Of a stretch of DNA of 64,000 nucleotides, positions 18,482 to 28,372 are shown piece after piece. The DNA lies in the NCBI RefSeq assembly GCF_021654775.1, contig NZ_AP025343.1, forward strand, positions 6,383,501 to 6,447,500, in the 5' to 3' direction. The DNA is from Paenibacillus azoreducens. Its GTDB lineage: Bacteria; Bacillota; Bacilli; Paenibacillales; Paenibacillaceae. The notes beneath the pieces were generated by a model. That model was not told the DNA's origin. It searched no databases and was given only the letters and a program-made list of their open reading frames with translations. The translations under genes were made by a program, and so were the position numbers. Position 1 is the stretch's first letter. Every line of letters begins with the position of its first letter.

Positions 18482-18688
18482 TCAATGAGAATTTCCGTGT
18501 AACTGGTCTACCTTATCGGGAGAGAAACCCGTAGCAGCAATGACCGAGACTTTCATTCCCAGGTCAATCATACGTTTAGAAACATCTGCTTTAGCTTTTT
18601 GTCCTCCTCTTCGATATATACTCCACAACCTTTTCCAACCCCATAACTTCAGATAATCCGTCTGTGATCTGTCAATTACAATGTCCAT
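18482..18688 (-). pseudogene. Short fragment resembling the C terminus of Rpn-type nucleases
   Basis: A 68-codon frame ends in KRMIDLGMKVSVIAATGFSPDKVDQL, which resembles the C-terminal helix pattern of Rpn/PD-(D/E)XK transposase-associated nucleases (LLxLGxxxxxIAxATGLSxExI). No catalytic core is present, so it is at best a remnant. It lies in the debris zone before the LacI gene. Confidence 0.3.
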
Positions 18689-18808
18689 TTCTGGTCTTGA
18701 TGCGGCTCATTTCATTAATAACTCCATAATTTGTCGGGACCCGCGCTCTGCGAGTCACTTTTTGATGACCGGAAAAATTCATTTGCGAACTAGTAGCAAA
18801 AAAAACGG

Positions 18809-19882
18809 TTATTCTGTTGAGCTCGCCATTCGCGGCCCTAACGCAATTGAATCACGAAATACGATCGATCCGGACATATAAAGCGTTTCTCTCGGGAAAT
18901 TAGCATGAGTCATATGATTAAATAAAACCTGTACAGCCCTTCTGCCCATCAGTTCTTTTTCCACGTTGACCGTCGTCAGCGGAGGTTCGGTAAAAAATGC
19001 GTCCTCAATATTATCAAACCCCGTAATTGACACTTCTTGGGGAATTCTAACATTCAACGACTTTAACGCATTAATCGCGCAAATCGCAATCGCATCATTA
19101 GCGCAAACAAGCGCAGTCGGAAAATCATTCCGGCCTTTCCAAGATTCAAGAATGGCCCGGATCTGTTCCGTATGCTCCACGCGGTTTTCTCCTGCAAGAC
19201 AACTCAGAGGATGCTGCTTGGATACCGAAAACTCCATCTCTTCCATCGCATCTTTGTAGCCGTTCCAACGACTAAGAAAGCTGAGAGAATAATCCGTATC
19301 CCCGACAAAATAAATATATCTATGTCCCAAGGACAGCAAGTGATTTGTCAAGTGATACACGCATTCCCGGTTATTCGCAAACAGTTCGCTGGATTTAACT
19401 AGAGGCTCCCGGTGATCGATCAATACGATAGGAACTTCAAGCTTCCCTGCCTCCTGAAGAACTTGGGTACTAACTTGTCCGACGCCGATAAATCCTTGAA
19501 TATTATCCTGATCAACAAGCGATAAAAAGCTATCCGCCGTCTGATCGGTAATCACAACTGCTCTAGCTCCGTTCATTTGAAGCTCTTGCGTTATTCCATC
19601 GACGATCCGGCCCCAATAAACAGAATCACGAAGCTGATAACGAATATTCGGTAACAGTACTACGACTGTCGACTTTCTTGTCTTTCCGATTGCCTCCACA
19701 GTACCCTGACTCACGTTCGTGGGACGCGCGTGAAAGCGGTAACCCAGCTTGGCGGCTACTTGAAGAACCCTTTCTCGTGTTGCTGGATTTACGCCTCCCT
19801 TACCCGAGAGCGATTTTGAAACGACATATTTCGATACCCCCGCCGCATCCGCCACATGCTGCATGGTGATTTTTTTGCCCAT
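18809..19882 (-). CDS. LacI-family transcription regulator A
   Basis: 357 residues. The N-terminal HTH is ITMQHVADAAGVSKYVVSKSLSGKGGV (residues 4-30), followed by the hinge and a periplasmic-binding-type sensor domain (VVLLPNIRYQLRDSVYWGRIVDGI). GGAGAGG stands before the ATG. It is strongly similar to the regulator at 42128 in the HTH and in the LPNxRxQxxDSxYWG segment, so the two are paralogues. It lies on the same strand just past the GH26 mannanase, separated by a terminator, and has a palindrome in its own leader (19908). A sugar, probably a mannooligosaccharide, is the expected ligand. Confidence 0.9.
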   Translation of the reverse strand: MGKKITMQHVADAAGVSKYVVSKSLSGKGGVNPATRERVLQVAAKLGYRFHARPTNVSQGTVEAIGKTRKSTVVVLLPNIRYQLRDSVYWGRIVDGITQELQMNGARAVVITDQTADSFLSLVDQDNIQGFIGVGQVSTQVLQEAGKLEVPIVLIDHREPLVKSSELFANNRECVYHLTNHLLSLGHRYIYFVGDTDYSLSFLSRWNGYKDAMEEMEFSVSKQHPLSCLAGENRVEHTEQIRAILESWKGRNDFPTALVCANDAIAICAINALKSLNVRIPQEVSITGFDNIEDAFFTEPPLTTVNVEKELMGRRAVQVLFNHMTHANFPRETLYMSGSIVFRDSIALGPRMASSTE

Positions 19883-19907
19883 GAAAATTCCTCTCCAAAC
19901 CTTCCGA

Positions 19908-19926
19908 TTGGTTCGAAATGAACCAA
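19908..19926. promoter_or_regulatory. Palindromic candidate operator ahead of LacI A
   Basis: TTGGTTC, five bases, GAACCAA: perfect 7-base arms 26 bases ahead of the LacI A start. The arrangement fits an autoregulatory LacI-family operator. Confidence 0.55.
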
Positions 19927-19961
19927 GATGCTTAATTCCTCACATTATAACATTGTTACTG

Positions 19962-20018
19962 CAAAAAAAAACAGGAGTAATCCTTCAACATGAACAATGA
20001 AGGAAATACCCCTGTTTT
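19962..20018 (-). terminator. Terminator of the GH26 mannanase gene
   Basis: Read on the minus strand, an imperfect long stem (AACAGGGGTA ... TACTCCTGTT, with the inner arms CCTTCA/TGAAGG) runs into a nine-base T tract, about 15 bases past the mannanase stop. Confidence 0.8.
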
Positions 20019-20031
20019 CTTCAAGAATTAT

Positions 20032-23000
20032 TCAGTTTTTATAGGCCTTAACTTCATCAATATAAACGGTTGCGTTTCCCACCGTGCCGGATGGAGTTAC
20101 GACTTGAATGCCCACCTCGTTCCCTTTCTTCAGATCATCCGGCGTGAATGGAGGTTCATTGGGATCGCCGATATAAGGATACATGTTGGAAAAGTCAATC
20201 CTCAAGGTCGCGAAACCCGCACCGTCCGCATTCAACGCGCCTGAATCAACCCAGATGGCGTAGTTACGCAGTTTGATAAATAGCTTTGCCTGAACGTTCG
20301 GAATGTCGGAAACGATCTTTACTTTTGCCTCGATGCCGTCAAACGCACTAAGATCCATGTCCCCCACTTTGCTAACAGCAATATATTCGCCATCGGTTTG
20401 CCAAGACAGGTCGTTCTTCAAAACAGTCCAGCTCTGCCCGTTTTCCGAATACACCCCTTGGGTAACGGTCACATTTCCGGCTTCCGTTCCCCAGCCTTCC
20501 ACATCCTGATCAAACGCGAAACGTAATTCGGATTCAGTGCCGTTCAAGATCACGTCCTTCAAAAGCAGCTTCGCGGATCCGCCGTCATTCCCGATTTCTT
20601 CGATTTTAACGCCGATCGCCTTGATATCCTTTAGATCGACGCCTGCCGATTTAGCCGCCTCCGTCAAGGAAATAGCCAGCGTCGTAAATCCGTTGGCGTC
20701 TACGGGAAGAGGCGATCCGCTGTCCGACCAAGCCCAGCCCGAACCGCTCTTCATGAATAGCCGGGCTTTCGCCGTACCGTTGCTCAATTTGATCCGTGCC
20801 GCGATGCTGTCCAAGCTTTTCAAATCCAGATTGGATGGGGAAGCTACGAGTTCAAAAGCTTCTTTTCCCGTATTCGTCAAAGGAAACTCGACGCTGAGCG
20901 CCCCTTCGCTCGAATCAAATTCCGGATTCATCGCTTGGGTCGTACTGTTTTCTAATCGCCATCCGGCAATATCCGCCGCGGATTCGAATTTGTACAATAC
21001 ACCGGGAGGCGTTCCAGGCTGCTCCCCACCGTTATCCGGAACTTCCGGAATGCCGGCATCCTTCACCGCCCGGATGTCGTCAAGGTATAAGACGCCACTA
21101 TGTTGTCCTTGATCCATAACATTCACGTAAAGATTAAAGCCGGTCACTTTTTTCAGGCTTTCCTTGGACACGGGTCCGCCTGAGCTCCAAGGCGCGACGA
21201 CGAATTCGCTGAACGGAATTGTCAAATCATAGGTTCGGGAAGCCTCCAACTGCGGATAAGCCTCATAGGCGGTCCCGTTCATGTTGATTTGGATCACCAG
21301 CTTAAGCGGCCGGCCATCCTTCGCATAAGCGCCGGTGTCGCCGGTTCCGATCCATACATGAAGCGCGTTCGTATCCGACCAGTCCACGGTGCCGAGACTT
21401 TTGCCTACTCCCGTGTATCCCGCCGTATCGATGGCGTATTGGAGCTTCATACCGTAATCGCCGGAGAATTTATGATCCTTGCTCAAACCAACGCTCACAT
21501 CGTCTCCTCCCGCCTTCGGATACTTAGCGGTTACCGCATCGTCCGAACCCCCGTAGGATTCGAAATCATCCACAAGGGAGGTATCTAGAACCGGCGCCGT
21601 ATAGGCACTGAACAATCCGAGATCGTCCACATAGATCGATTCGCTGCCGCCCTGCGAAAGATAGCTTCCCACCAGGGAAACCGCCAGACCCGTTGCGTCT
21701 GCAGCCGCCTGGACATCGTCCAGTTCAATAACGGCATCATATTTATAGTAGGTTTTGCCGTCCACGGTCACCTGTTCCAAATCGGTTAGCGTTTTTTTGG
21801 TGGCATCCATCCCGTATTTACGGTCCCAATCCTCTGGATACATGGCGATAGCTTGAATCGCCGCTCCTTGACCGGCGAGCGACGCCGGAATGAGCGCCGA
21901 CAGTTTCAAACGCCCGATCCGGGAAAGGTCGACGTCCGATAAAGCTTTGTCCGTCAATTGAAGCTTCAGCTCCTGCCAGGAATCCCCGGCGGAAAGGCCT
22001 TCGGAAACTTGAAGCTCAAGCTTCCCGTCTCCGTCCAGCACACCGTGCGTCAAATTCATTTTGATCGTATCGGGCCATGCTCCGTTATTTTGGACCAGCC
22101 CGAGGCTGTCCGCCGTGTCAAAAGTAATCTGCTTGACCGGCAGCTCCCTTACCTTAACAAACACGGAGATCGTTTGAACGAGCGCGGCTTTGCCCGTTTG
22201 ATGCGCACGGACCGTAATCTCCGCCGATTTCCCGTTCAGCGCCGCTTCGGGAAGCCAAGCCGCCGAATAATAACCGTCCGCATCCAGCTTCATTTCGATT
22301 TCTTCCCCTGTTTGACCGATGCTGTAGGTCACCTTGGAAGGCATCGTATTCAGCACTTTCGCCCGGATGATGAACGGTGCTTCGCTAACCGTGCCGATGT
22401 TCGTCGGCGTGACGATGTGCATGAACGGTTTGCCCGATGCCGTTGCGACAGTGCGGTTATACACGTTTTTCCCTTTGAGTTCGCCGGCAAATGAGGTATA
22501 GGGATCATTGTAATAATCAATAAAGTCCTCCAGAAGCTCATGGCTTCCCTTGCCCGGAACATCCTTGTAAGGAACGAATAAATTATTGCCTTCTCCGAAA
22601 TTGGCCCAGGTCAGCATGTACGCAATCCTGCGCGCGTCTGGATCGCTTTTGATCGCATTCAACACGTTGGTAAACCAGTTCAGGTCATTATTTCCGGTTG
22701 TTTTCATCCCTTGGGCGCTGTAACCGTATTCAGAGAAGGTCGCGACTTTGCCTTTGGCGTCAGCCAGCTTGGAGATCATCTTCAAATCTTTCACCAGCCC
22801 GCTCAGGAAAGAGGCGCTTCCCGCATTGTCCTTGTTGTCGTACTGGTCCATCCCGAGAATGTCCACAAATTCGTCGCCCGGGTAAGTCGCCAGGTACTCA
22901 TTTTCGTTTCCGTTAAACGGTCCGTTCGGCGAAAATACATACAAGAAGTTGCGAACCTGCTTCACGTCACGTAAGTATTCCACGGTGTAACGGTACAGTT

Positions 23001-24834
23001 CCACATATTCGCTCTTCGTCGTCGTGGCCGCACCCCACCAGAACCAGCTGCCGTTCTGCTCATGGAACGGACGGAACAAAACGGGGATCGGTTTGCCTTC
23101 GTCATCCTTCAATTGCGTGGCGAAAGCCGCGATGCGGTCCAGGTACTCCCGGAAATCGGCATTTTTGTCGCCGCCGGGCAAGATGCGGGTGACGACGGAT
23201 TGCGTCGCTCCCGGCGTGTTTCCGGTGTCGTTGAAGCTGCCGCCTGTGGCGAAATTGTAAGGATGCGTGCTCAGCGTCACGATACCGCCAAGCTCGTACG
23301 CCTCCTTCATGGCCGCCGACAATGCGATACGGCTGGCTTCATAATCCCCCGCTACTCCCGGCGGATTCTCCAGGCCGTCCAGACTGAGCGTGTCCCAACC
23401 GAACACGGCCGGGTAATCGCCGACCGAATTTTTCACATCGGAAACGACTTTGCCTTGATCGTCCTTGCCGGCAAAGGAAACCGTCGTGTCGTGTTGGTGC
23501 CCGAACAAAACTTCCTTGCCCCGCGTTTCGTTCAGGAACGCAAACAGCGATTTGGTTTCGGCGGTTGCCCGGGAATCCACCAGATAAGGAGCACGGGTTC
23601 CCGGAGTTTCCGGATTGGTGACTACGCCTCCGGAACCGCCCGAACCCGATCCGCCCGGTTCCCGTACCATAGCCGGAGGTGTAGTGTCCAATTGAGCTTC
23701 ATCCTGTAACTTGCCGTTTTTCAAGGTGAATTTTTTGTTCTTTTCTACAGCCATACCGTTAATAATGACGTTATCGGCCAAAACGTTGATCACGTCCACG
23801 CTGCCCTGGCCTTCCAGTGTCGTACCTTCCGCGCCGCTGCCAATCACCATGCCGGTAATGACGGACTCGTTCCCCAATTCCATGACGGCCGTCGTGCCTA
23901 CGGAAGCTTGAACTATTTTCGTTTTCCCCGAGAACACGATCCGAACCTTGCCGCCGGTTCGATTGACGATCAGTTTCGATAAGGTAGAATCGCCGATTTG
24001 TATCGAATGCTCCCCGCCTCCCGATACAAATGCGGTTCCTTTTACCGTGAGTCCTTGAAGCTCCGCGTTCCCGTCCCCGATGCCCGGAGCAAGATACAGA
24101 TTTCCGGCAATCGTACCGTTCTTCAGGGTGACGCCGCTTTGCTTAACGATCGCATTCCCCGAAATCTCCCCGTCCGAGAACGCTCCCGGATTCCGGTAAA
24201 ACTTGGCGACCAGATGATCGATAACCGTGATGAGCTCGGCTCGCGTCATGGTCCGTTCCGGACCAAAGCTCCCGTCCGGATAACCGGAAACCGCTCCGGC
24301 CAACGCCGCTACCGCTTCTCTCGCGTAACCGCTGATCTCGGCCGCATCCGTAAACGAAACAGGATTTGCAGCGCTTTCATTTTTTAATGAGAACGCTTTC
24401 GAAATCAGGGTGACAGCATCCTGCCGCGATATATAAGCGGTCGCTTTGGACAGATTCCCCGGAAACCCTTCATAATAGCCCGCCGCTTTGGCAAGCGACA
24501 AAGTCTCGCCGTACCAGGCTCCTTGGGGGATATCGGCAAAAGGAACCTCCGCTTTGTCGGTGTAACCGAACAAACGATTGATGATGGCCGCAAGCTCTGC
24601 CCGGGTCACTTTCTCGTTCGGATGAAAGGATCCGTCCGGATACCCTTGAACCACCCCCAAGCCCAGCCATCTGTCAATGCTCGCCTGCGCCCAATGCGCA
24701 CCGGTTTGAACCTGGGAGATATACCCTTTCCGCTCGGTATTGTCCACGGCATGGACATTGCCTGCCGGCATGGCGAGCTGCACGGACAAGAGCGCCGCCA
24801 GGGCGGTGATGCATCCTCTTTTAACTCTGCTCAA
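20032..24834 (-). CDS. S-layer-anchored GH26 beta-mannanase with binding modules
   Basis: About 1600 residues. The TTG at 24834 is preferred: AAGGAG lies eight bases ahead and a normal signal peptide follows (SRVKRGCITALAALLSVQLAMPAGNVHA); an in-frame ATG at 24861 is the alternative. Three SLH domains (GVVQGYPDGSFHPNEKVTRAE and repeats) at about residues 30-230 tether it to secondary wall polymer. The GH26 catalytic domain follows, with the acid/base Glu in FRPFHEQNGSW (about 592) and the nucleophile Glu in FSEYGYS (about 700). The C-terminal half has three or more carbohydrate-binding modules of CBM27/CBM11-like type (FDTADSLG..., DDFESYGGSDD..., FESAADIAGW). It degrades mannan at the cell surface. 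Confidence 0.9.
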   Translation of the reverse strand: MSRVKRGCITALAALLSVQLAMPAGNVHAVDNTERKGYISQVQTGAHWAQASIDRWLGLGVVQGYPDGSFHPNEKVTRAELAAIINRLFGYTDKAEVPFADIPQGAWYGETLSLAKAAGYYEGFPGNLSKATAYISRQDAVTLISKAFSLKNESAANPVSFTDAAEISGYAREAVAALAGAVSGYPDGSFGPERTMTRAELITVIDHLVAKFYRNPGAFSDGEISGNAIVKQSGVTLKNGTIAGNLYLAPGIGDGNAELQGLTVKGTAFVSGGGEHSIQIGDSTLSKLIVNRTGGKVRIVFSGKTKIVQASVGTTAVMELGNESVITGMVIGSGAEGTTLEGQGSVDVINVLADNVIINGMAVEKNKKFTLKNGKLQDEAQLDTTPPAMVREPGGSGSGGSGGVVTNPETPGTRAPYLVDSRATAETKSLFAFLNETRGKEVLFGHQHDTTVSFAGKDDQGKVVSDVKNSVGDYPAVFGWDTLSLDGLENPPGVAGDYEASRIALSAAMKEAYELGGIVTLSTHPYNFATGGSFNDTGNTPGATQSVVTRILPGGDKNADFREYLDRIAAFATQLKDDEGKPIPVLFRPFHEQNGSWFWWGAATTTKSEYVELYRYTVEYLRDVKQVRNFLYVFSPNGPFNGNENEYLATYPGDEFVDILGMDQYDNKDNAGSASFLSGLVKDLKMISKLADAKGKVATFSEYGYSAQGMKTTGNNDLNWFTNVLNAIKSDPDARRIAYMLTWANFGEGNNLFVPYKDVPGKGSHELLEDFIDYYNDPYTSFAGELKGKNVYNRTVATASGKPFMHIVTPTNIGTVSEAPFIIRAKVLNTMPSKVTYSIGQTGEEIEMKLDADGYYSAAWLPEAALNGKSAEITVRAHQTGKAALVQTISVFVKVRELPVKQITFDTADSLGLVQNNGAWPDTIKMNLTHGVLDGDGKLELQVSEGLSAGDSWQELKLQLTDKALSDVDLSRIGRLKLSALIPASLAGQGAAIQAIAMYPEDWDRKYGMDATKKTLTDLEQVTVDGKTYYKYDAVIELDDVQAAADATGLAVSLVGSYLSQGGSESIYVDDLGLFSAYTAPVLDTSLVDDFESYGGSDDAVTAKYPKAGGDDVSVGLSKDHKFSGDYGMKLQYAIDTAGYTGVGKSLGTVDWSDTNALHVWIGTGDTGAYAKDGRPLKLVIQINMNGTAYEAYPQLEASRTYDLTIPFSEFVVAPWSSGGPVSKESLKKVTGFNLYVNVMDQGQHSGVLYLDDIRAVKDAGIPEVPDNGGEQPGTPPGVLYKFESAADIAGWRLENSTTQAMNPEFDSSEGALSVEFPLTNTGKEAFELVASPSNLDLKSLDSIAARIKLSNGTAKARLFMKSGSGWAWSDSGSPLPVDANGFTTLAISLTEAAKSAGVDLKDIKAIGVKIEEIGNDGGSAKLLLKDVILNGTESELRFAFDQDVEGWGTEAGNVTVTQGVYSENGQSWTVLKNDLSWQTDGEYIAVSKVGDMDLSAFDGIEAKVKIVSDIPNVQAKLFIKLRNYAIWVDSGALNADGAGFATLRIDFSNMYPYIGDPNEPPFTPDDLKKGNEVGIQVVTPSGTVGNATVYIDEVKAYKN

Positions 24835-24962
24835 AAGTCTCACTCCTTGATTCGTATTCATAAAAGAATCTAAAAAAGAAAAGTAGCACTAACCTCCCTT
24901 CATCAACTAACTTTTGCTTTCGCATAAAATATTAGCATCATGAAGCAGAATAAACAATAATT

Positions 24963-25012
24963 TTAGTGCTAATTTAATGAATAAAATAAATTATACAATA
25001 ACTTTATGATAA
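24963..25012 (-). promoter_or_regulatory. Shared regulatory words ahead of the GH26 gene
   Basis: The plus strand shows TTAGTGCTAA (24963-24972) and TTTATGATAA (25003-25012). Nearly the same two words, TTAATGCTAA and TTTATGATAA, stand one base apart ahead of the GH5 mannanase (41825-41845). This suggests a common regulator for the two exported mannanases. Confidence 0.45.
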
Positions 25013-25021
25013 TTAAGAGAA

Positions 25022-27106
25022 CTATATCTTAAATAGCGCCAATTTCTGTTCCAATTTTGTAGAAGCCTGCTCCAAGTTATTGGATAGCTGAACAAGCATT
25101 TCACTGACATTCTGTTGCTCTCCGCTCAGTGAGGCCACTTCATCGGAAGTCGCGGAAGATTGCTGGGCCACGGCGCTGACGTTGCCCATCGATTCGGACA
25201 ACACGCCTTGCGAGACAACAAGCTGTTCGATTGAAGCCGTTACCGAGTCCAGCCGATCGATAAACGCCTGCATTTGCTCCTGAACGTCATAGAAAATAGC
25301 ATTCGTTTCTTTGACGGCCTCCCGTTGTTTGCCGAATAACGGCGTAACCTCGGACAAGGCAATGACCGTTTCGTTCATTTCGTTCATGATGCCGTCCGCA
25401 ATGCCCGCAACCATTTCGATCGATTGCCTGGATTGCTCGGCAAGTCCACGAATTTCGTCCGCCACGACCATAAAGCCCCTTCCTGCCGCTCCCGCTCTCG
25501 CTGCTTCAATGGTGGCGTTTAAAGACAGAATATTCGTTTGCTTCGTAATATTTTGTATGACGTCAAGGACATCAAGCACCGATGAGGCGGTTTCTTTCAA
25601 ACCGTTGACCCGCTCCGTGAGCGCCGCGGTTTTTTGCCCGGTCAAATCGGTCTGCACCTCCAGCTCTGCCAGCTGATCGATCCCCCGCTTGCTCGATTCC
25701 CCGACATTCAAAGCGGAATCTCCCATTTCCCGATTCACTGAAGCAAAATATTTCATTTGCCCTGTGATTTGCTCGGTCAACTCATTGCCTCGCTCCGCTT
25801 CCCGGGCAAGATTCGCAGCTCCCGTAGCGAACTGTTCGGTGGATGCCGCTATCTCTCTGGCGGAAATGGCCGTTTTGCGTGAGGCTTCTCCTAGTTCTTT
25901 TGCCGTTTCCAACACTTCCAACGCGGTCTTGCTAGTCTGGTCTACGAGCTCTGTGATCTGTTCCATCATTTCATTAAAAGATACGGTCAATTCGCCGATC
26001 TCATCCCGGCTTCGATTCTCCATACGCACCTTGAGATTGCCTTTCGCTGCTTCTTGCATCAATTTCTTCATTTTATTGAGTGGTCCCGCGATCGTTCTTG
26101 CCATCAAAAAACCGATGGCGATCGCGAGGATAGCTACGATGAATGCTGACAAATAAGTTGTCAACATGATTTTGTTAGCATCTAGGGTTAATTCACCAAC
26201 AGGAATGACACTTAGCAGTTTCCATCCGGAGGTGCCAAGGGTGCTGTACACCGTCAAGCTCTCCTTCCCCTCCGCATCTTTGCCCTGCAGGCTGTCCTGC
26301 TCCTGATCAGTTTTCGCCACGCTCCAGATCTGGTTGTATCCCCGGTCTCCTTGGGGAGCGGACGTGGCGATCAATCGTTGATCGGCCGTGACAAGCTGTA
26401 CGACGGATTTTTTTCCGAGGCTGATTTTTCCCAGCTCTTCCCCAAGGATCGAGCTTTTGATGTCGGCAACGACCACATATCCCGTTCCCAGCGAACCGGT
26501 TAGCGATTTTACCATGCGGAACAGGGAGGTCGGCCCGCCCGCTTCGGGAGCAACTTGGTCCGGCATCCACAGGGTTCGGCCGGAATCCAGCGATTCGCTA
26601 AACCATTCCGACTGCTTTGCCCCCTCCAGGAAATCATCATCCTTCATCCCTGTAGTCACGCTTTGCATCGAATCATTTTCGGGGATTAGGTACACCCCCA
26701 GTACCCCGGGGTTTGAAAAAGCCCAATTCCCCAAAGCAGAGACCAGCTTCTGCTTGATGATAATTTGCTGTCTGGCATCCGTTCCTGCAAGTGAGCCTTG
26801 ACGGACAAGCTCCTGAATTTCTTTGCCGAACAAGGATTGCTGCAGCGAATTTTCATAACGTTCCAGGACCAAATCCAACTTCTCGGCTGTCTGGTTGACG
26901 GTTTGTTGGTTCGACGACTTGGCGATAGTTTTGATGGTACTTTTCGACATCTGATAAGATACGCTTCCAAGACACAATACAAAAGCAAGGGTCGCAAAAA
27001 AGAAGATCATAAACAGCCGTGCCCCCACCGATTTGGAGGGGTGAACCTTGAGTTCGCGAAAGCCAGAAATGAGACGTCTCTTAACTATAAGTATTTTTTT
27101 TATCAC
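25022..27106 (-). CDS. Methyl-accepting chemotaxis protein
   Basis: About 694 residues. The GTG at 27106 follows AGAGGGGA by seven bases; the longer frame from 27145 has no ribosome site. There is one membrane helix near residues 32-53, a large extracellular sensor domain (dCache-like), a second helix (LSAFIVAILAIAIGFLMA), HAMP (GPLNKMKKLMQEAAKGNLKVRM) and the signalling tip (IEAARAGAAGRGFMVVADEIRGLAEQS). It lies between the GH26 mannanase and the oligosaccharide phosphorylase operon, suggesting it senses mannan breakdown products, although no ligand residues can be read. Confidence 0.9.
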   Translation of the reverse strand: MIKKILIVKRRLISGFRELKVHPSKSVGARLFMIFFFATLAFVLCLGSVSYQMSKSTIKTIAKSSNQQTVNQTAEKLDLVLERYENSLQQSLFGKEIQELVRQGSLAGTDARQQIIIKQKLVSALGNWAFSNPGVLGVYLIPENDSMQSVTTGMKDDDFLEGAKQSEWFSESLDSGRTLWMPDQVAPEAGGPTSLFRMVKSLTGSLGTGYVVVADIKSSILGEELGKISLGKKSVVQLVTADQRLIATSAPQGDRGYNQIWSVAKTDQEQDSLQGKDAEGKESLTVYSTLGTSGWKLLSVIPVGELTLDANKIMLTTYLSAFIVAILAIAIGFLMARTIAGPLNKMKKLMQEAAKGNLKVRMENRSRDEIGELTVSFNEMMEQITELVDQTSKTALEVLETAKELGEASRKTAISAREIAASTEQFATGAANLAREAERGNELTEQITGQMKYFASVNREMGDSALNVGESSKRGIDQLAELEVQTDLTGQKTAALTERVNGLKETASSVLDVLDVIQNITKQTNILSLNATIEAARAGAAGRGFMVVADEIRGLAEQSRQSIEMVAGIADGIMNEMNETVIALSEVTPLFGKQREAVKETNAIFYDVQEQMQAFIDRLDSVTASIEQLVVSQGVLSESMGNVSAVAQQSSATSDEVASLSGEQQNVSEMLVQLSNNLEQASTKLEQKLALFKI

Positions 27107-27231
27107 GCTGATTCCCCTCTTGTGACCGTCTCCAATACGCTTCAAAATCCTGGGGTTTCGGGCTACACCCCTGATATTTCAGCAATTCTTCAATTGGATC
27201 GTTCACCAATTTTATTTTCCCCCAGAAACTC

Positions 27232-27267
27232 AAAAACGGATAATTCTTCGTAGAGTTATCCGTTTTT
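27232..27267 (-). terminator. Terminator of the importer/GH130 operon
   Basis: Perfect 12-base arms (AAAAACGGATAA and TTATCCGTTTTT) 50 bases past the GH130 stop. The T-rich 3' arm lets it work in both directions, and it also separates the operon from the chemoreceptor gene. Confidence 0.8.
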
Positions 27268-27316
27268 CGAAATGTATGGTTAGCTAGATTTCAGAATATT
27301 AGTTAGTAGTCAAAAA

Positions 27317-28339
27317 TTACATGATGCCGATTTCGGCATCATCACCGACTTCTTCATGCGTTGCTTTCACGTAATCGACGATTTCTTGGACTGTCGTGTA
27401 CGCCACACCTACATACGTATCAGCTGCACCATAATAAATCGCAATTTTGCCGGAACCTGCATCCGTCAACGTTGCGCAAGGGAACACAACATTGGGCACG
27501 AAACCGCGTTCCTCGTACCACTCTTCCGGTGTTAGCACGTATGTGCTAGAGCGATATTTGACTTTGGACGGCTCGTCTTTATCGAGGATAACCGCACCCA
27601 TGCTGTACACAAGCCCGTTGCAAGTGCCCGTTACGCCATGGTAGAACATCAGCCAACCTTCCGTCGTTTCGATTGGAGCAGGGCCGCCGCCGATTTTGAC
27701 GGATTGCCACCAGCCTTGACCGCCCTTAGTCATGACATGGCGGTGTTTGCCCCAATAGACGAAATCCGGGCTTTCACTCAGGAACACGTCACCAAACGGC
27801 GTATGTCCGCTATCGCTTGGACGGGATAACATCACGAAATTACCGTTAATTCTTTTAGGAAACAGAACGCCGTTCCGGTTAAACGGCAGGAACGGATTTC
27901 CCAAACGCACGAACGTTTTGAAATCAGTCGTTTTCGCCACCCCGATGGACGCTCCATAAAAATCAGTGCACCAGATGATATAATAAGTATCTTCTACCTT
28001 CACCAAGCGCGGATCGTAAGCATAATTTGGCTGGAACGGCTTGCCTTGCTCGTCTACAAACGAAATGCGCTCTTCTTCAATATTCCAATTCAGTGCGTCA
28101 TCACTCCACCCCAAGTGCAAATGAGGGCGGCCATTGATCGTTTCGGCTCGAAATACGCCCACAAATTTGCCTTCATAAGGAACAACCGCACTGTTGAAAA
28201 TACGCGCGATGCCTTTGGCCGGATTTCTTTTGACGACCGGGTTGTCGCTATGTCTCCAAACGGGACCAACAGCTCCCTCAGGTTTGTTTTGCCACGGAAT
28301 ATTCGGTAGATTCTCTCCAATAATTTTGACAGTAGTCAT
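27317..28339 (-). CDS. GH130 mannooligosaccharide phosphorylase (GH130_2-like)
   Basis: 340 residues from the ATG at 28339, which follows GGAAGGGG; a slightly longer frame starts at 28357. The five-blade propeller pattern shows IFNSAVVPYEGKFVGVFRAE, the catalytic-acid region YAYDPRLVKVEDTYYIIW, GGGPAPIETTEGWLMFYHG and YYGAADTYVGVAYT. The short length and the RAETxNGRPHLHLGWSDD motif fit the GH130_2 branch, acting on beta-1,4-mannooligosaccharides with phosphate to give mannose-1-phosphate. It has no signal peptide and is cytoplasmic. It is the last gene of the importer operon. Confidence 0.85.
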   Translation of the reverse strand: MTTVKIIGENLPNIPWQNKPEGAVGPVWRHSDNPVVKRNPAKGIARIFNSAVVPYEGKFVGVFRAETINGRPHLHLGWSDDALNWNIEEERISFVDEQGKPFQPNYAYDPRLVKVEDTYYIIWCTDFYGASIGVAKTTDFKTFVRLGNPFLPFNRNGVLFPKRINGNFVMLSRPSDSGHTPFGDVFLSESPDFVYWGKHRHVMTKGGQGWWQSVKIGGGPAPIETTEGWLMFYHGVTGTCNGLVYSMGAVILDKDEPSKVKYRSSTYVLTPEEWYEERGFVPNVVFPCATLTDAGSGKIAIYYGAADTYVGVAYTTVQEIVDYVKATHEEVGDDAEIGIM

Positions 28340-28372
28340 GTAGTATTCCCCTTCCAAATCATATAATAAATT

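Noticed and set aside
21958..24387. Several long plus-strand frames across the GH26 gene
   Set aside because: Mirror frames of a GC-richer coding region; no ribosome sites, and the minus strand encodes recognisable SLH and GH26 domains.
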